6,088 nucleotides of DNA from assembly GCA_947460065.1 (NCBI GenBank), contig CANHGF010000168.1, positions 1 through 6,088 on the forward strand. The letters run 5' to 3'. This stretch comes from Comamonadaceae bacterium (GTDB lineage: Bacteria; Pseudomonadota; Gammaproteobacteria; Burkholderiales; Burkholderiaceae_C). Shown here piece by piece: positions 5,565 through 6,088 of this stretch. Position numbers and translations under genes: made by a program. Position 1 is the first letter of the stretch. Each line of letters starts with the position of its first letter. Below the pieces are notes generated by a model. It saw only the letters and a program-made list of their open reading frames with translations, did no database searches and had not been told where the DNA came from.

Positions 5565-6088
5565 ATGTCTGCCTGGATACACATGATCCCGCTGGAAGAG
5601 GCCCAAGGCCCGCTGGTGGCCGCCTATGAAAAGGTCAAGACGCCGCACGGCACGGTCGACAACGTGATGAAAGCGCACAGCCTGCGCCCCCACACCATGG
5701 AGGGCCATGTCGCGCTTTACCGCAGTGTGCTGCACAGCCCTGACAACACACTGCCCTTTTGGTTTCTGGAGGTGGTGGCTTCTTATGTGAGCATGCTCAA
5801 CCGCTGCGACTACAGCCTGAGCCACCACTTTGCCAATGCGCGGCGCCTGATGGCCGACCCGGCTCGGGCCGAAGCGGTGCGCCTGGCCCTGCTCGATCGC
5901 GCGCCTGAGCGGGTATTCACCGGTAAGGAGTTGGAGCTCTTGCGCTATGCCGGCAAGCTCACCACCGACGTGGCGCAGATGGTCAAGAGCGACATTGAAG
6001 CTTTGCACGCCGCCGGCTGCAATGACGGCGAGATCCTGGAGGTCAACCAGGTCTGCGCCTACTTCAACTACTCCAACCGCCTGCTCAA
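5565..6088 (+). CDS. AhpD-like / carboxymuconolactone decarboxylase family protein (peroxidase-related), 3' end missing
   Basis: All-helical alkylhydroperoxidase-fold protein; 174 residues are visible and the gene runs off the right edge, probably lacking only 10-30 residues. I translated it from an ATG at 5565-5567, preceded by GGAG (5553-5556) at a spacing of 8 nt, 18 bp after the HD gene stop codon. The active-site helix is EVVASYVSMLNRCDYSLSHH (69-88). With AhpD-type spacing, E69, C81, S84 and H88 line up with the Glu, first Cys, second Cys and His of the E-x11-C-x2-C-x3-H motif. Serine therefore replaces the second cysteine, which in AhpD is the peroxide-attacking one, so a classical dithiol peroxidase activity is doubtful. 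The second half GKELELLRYAGKLT (120-133) and NQVCAYFNYSNRLL (161-174) are typical of the peroxidase-related subgroup. Its role beside a GST and an HD enzyme is unknown; redox protection or a decarboxylase- or lyase-like step are options. Confidence 0.85.
   Translation, partial: MSAWIHMIPLEEAQGPLVAAYEKVKTPHGTVDNVMKAHSLRPHTMEGHVALYRSVLHSPDNTLPFWFLEVVASYVSMLNRCDYSLSHHFANARRLMADPARAEAVRLALLDRAPERVFTGKELELLRYAGKLTTDVAQMVKSDIEALHAAGCNDGEILEVNQVCAYFNYSNRLL

Noticed and set aside
5040..6008. Long open frame of 322 codons on the minus strand
   Set aside because: It lies fully antisense to the HD and AhpD-like genes, both of which have recognisable motifs. Its composition (rich in H, Q, V, G, R) is typical of a shadow frame in GC-rich DNA.

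Overview
The window is a GC-rich, densely packed bacterial chromosome segment. The protein families, short intergenic gaps, GTG start and REP-like intergenic palindrome suggest a betaproteobacterium, most likely Burkholderiales (Comamonadaceae-like). That placement is inference from style and content, because no rRNA or other marker gene is present. I see no tRNA, rRNA, CRISPR array, insertion sequence or phage gene.

Layout: seven genes and one long spacer fall into two divergent blocks. The minus-strand block, read right to left, starts at about 3454. It holds an amino-acid-type ABC transporter ATPase (2696-3454), a 295-bp spacer with REP-like repeats, pgsA for phosphatidylglycerol synthesis (1834-2400), a 10-helix EamA/DMT exporter (941-1837, with a 4-bp ATGA overlap with pgsA), and a tartrate/D-malate dehydrogenase (1-903) that runs off the left edge. 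The plus-strand block starts at 3503, only 48 bp from the ATPase start. It holds a creatininase-family amidohydrolase (3503-4285), a glutathione S-transferase (4282-4932, ATGA overlap), an HD-domain metalloprotein (4941-5546, 8-bp gap), and an AhpD/carboxymuconolactone-decarboxylase-like protein (5565-6088) cut by the right edge.

How the genes may work together: the four plus-strand genes are packed as one operon. They combine a metal-dependent amide hydrolase, a glutathione-dependent enzyme, a possible di-iron HD enzyme and an alkylhydroperoxidase-fold protein. This looks like a small catabolic or detoxification module for an unidentified small molecule, perhaps a cyclic amide or amino-acid-like compound. 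The divergent amino-acid-type ATPase would be a plausible energiser of an importer, but its permease and binding protein are not in the window. On the left, pgsA is an ordinary housekeeping gene whose message probably continues into the exporter and the dehydrogenase.

The most interesting points are the plus-strand four-gene module, the CxxS (not CxxC) active-site motif in the AhpD-like protein, the HD protein's possible relationship to PhnZ/MIOX-type di-iron enzymes, and the REP-like repeats upstream of pgsA.
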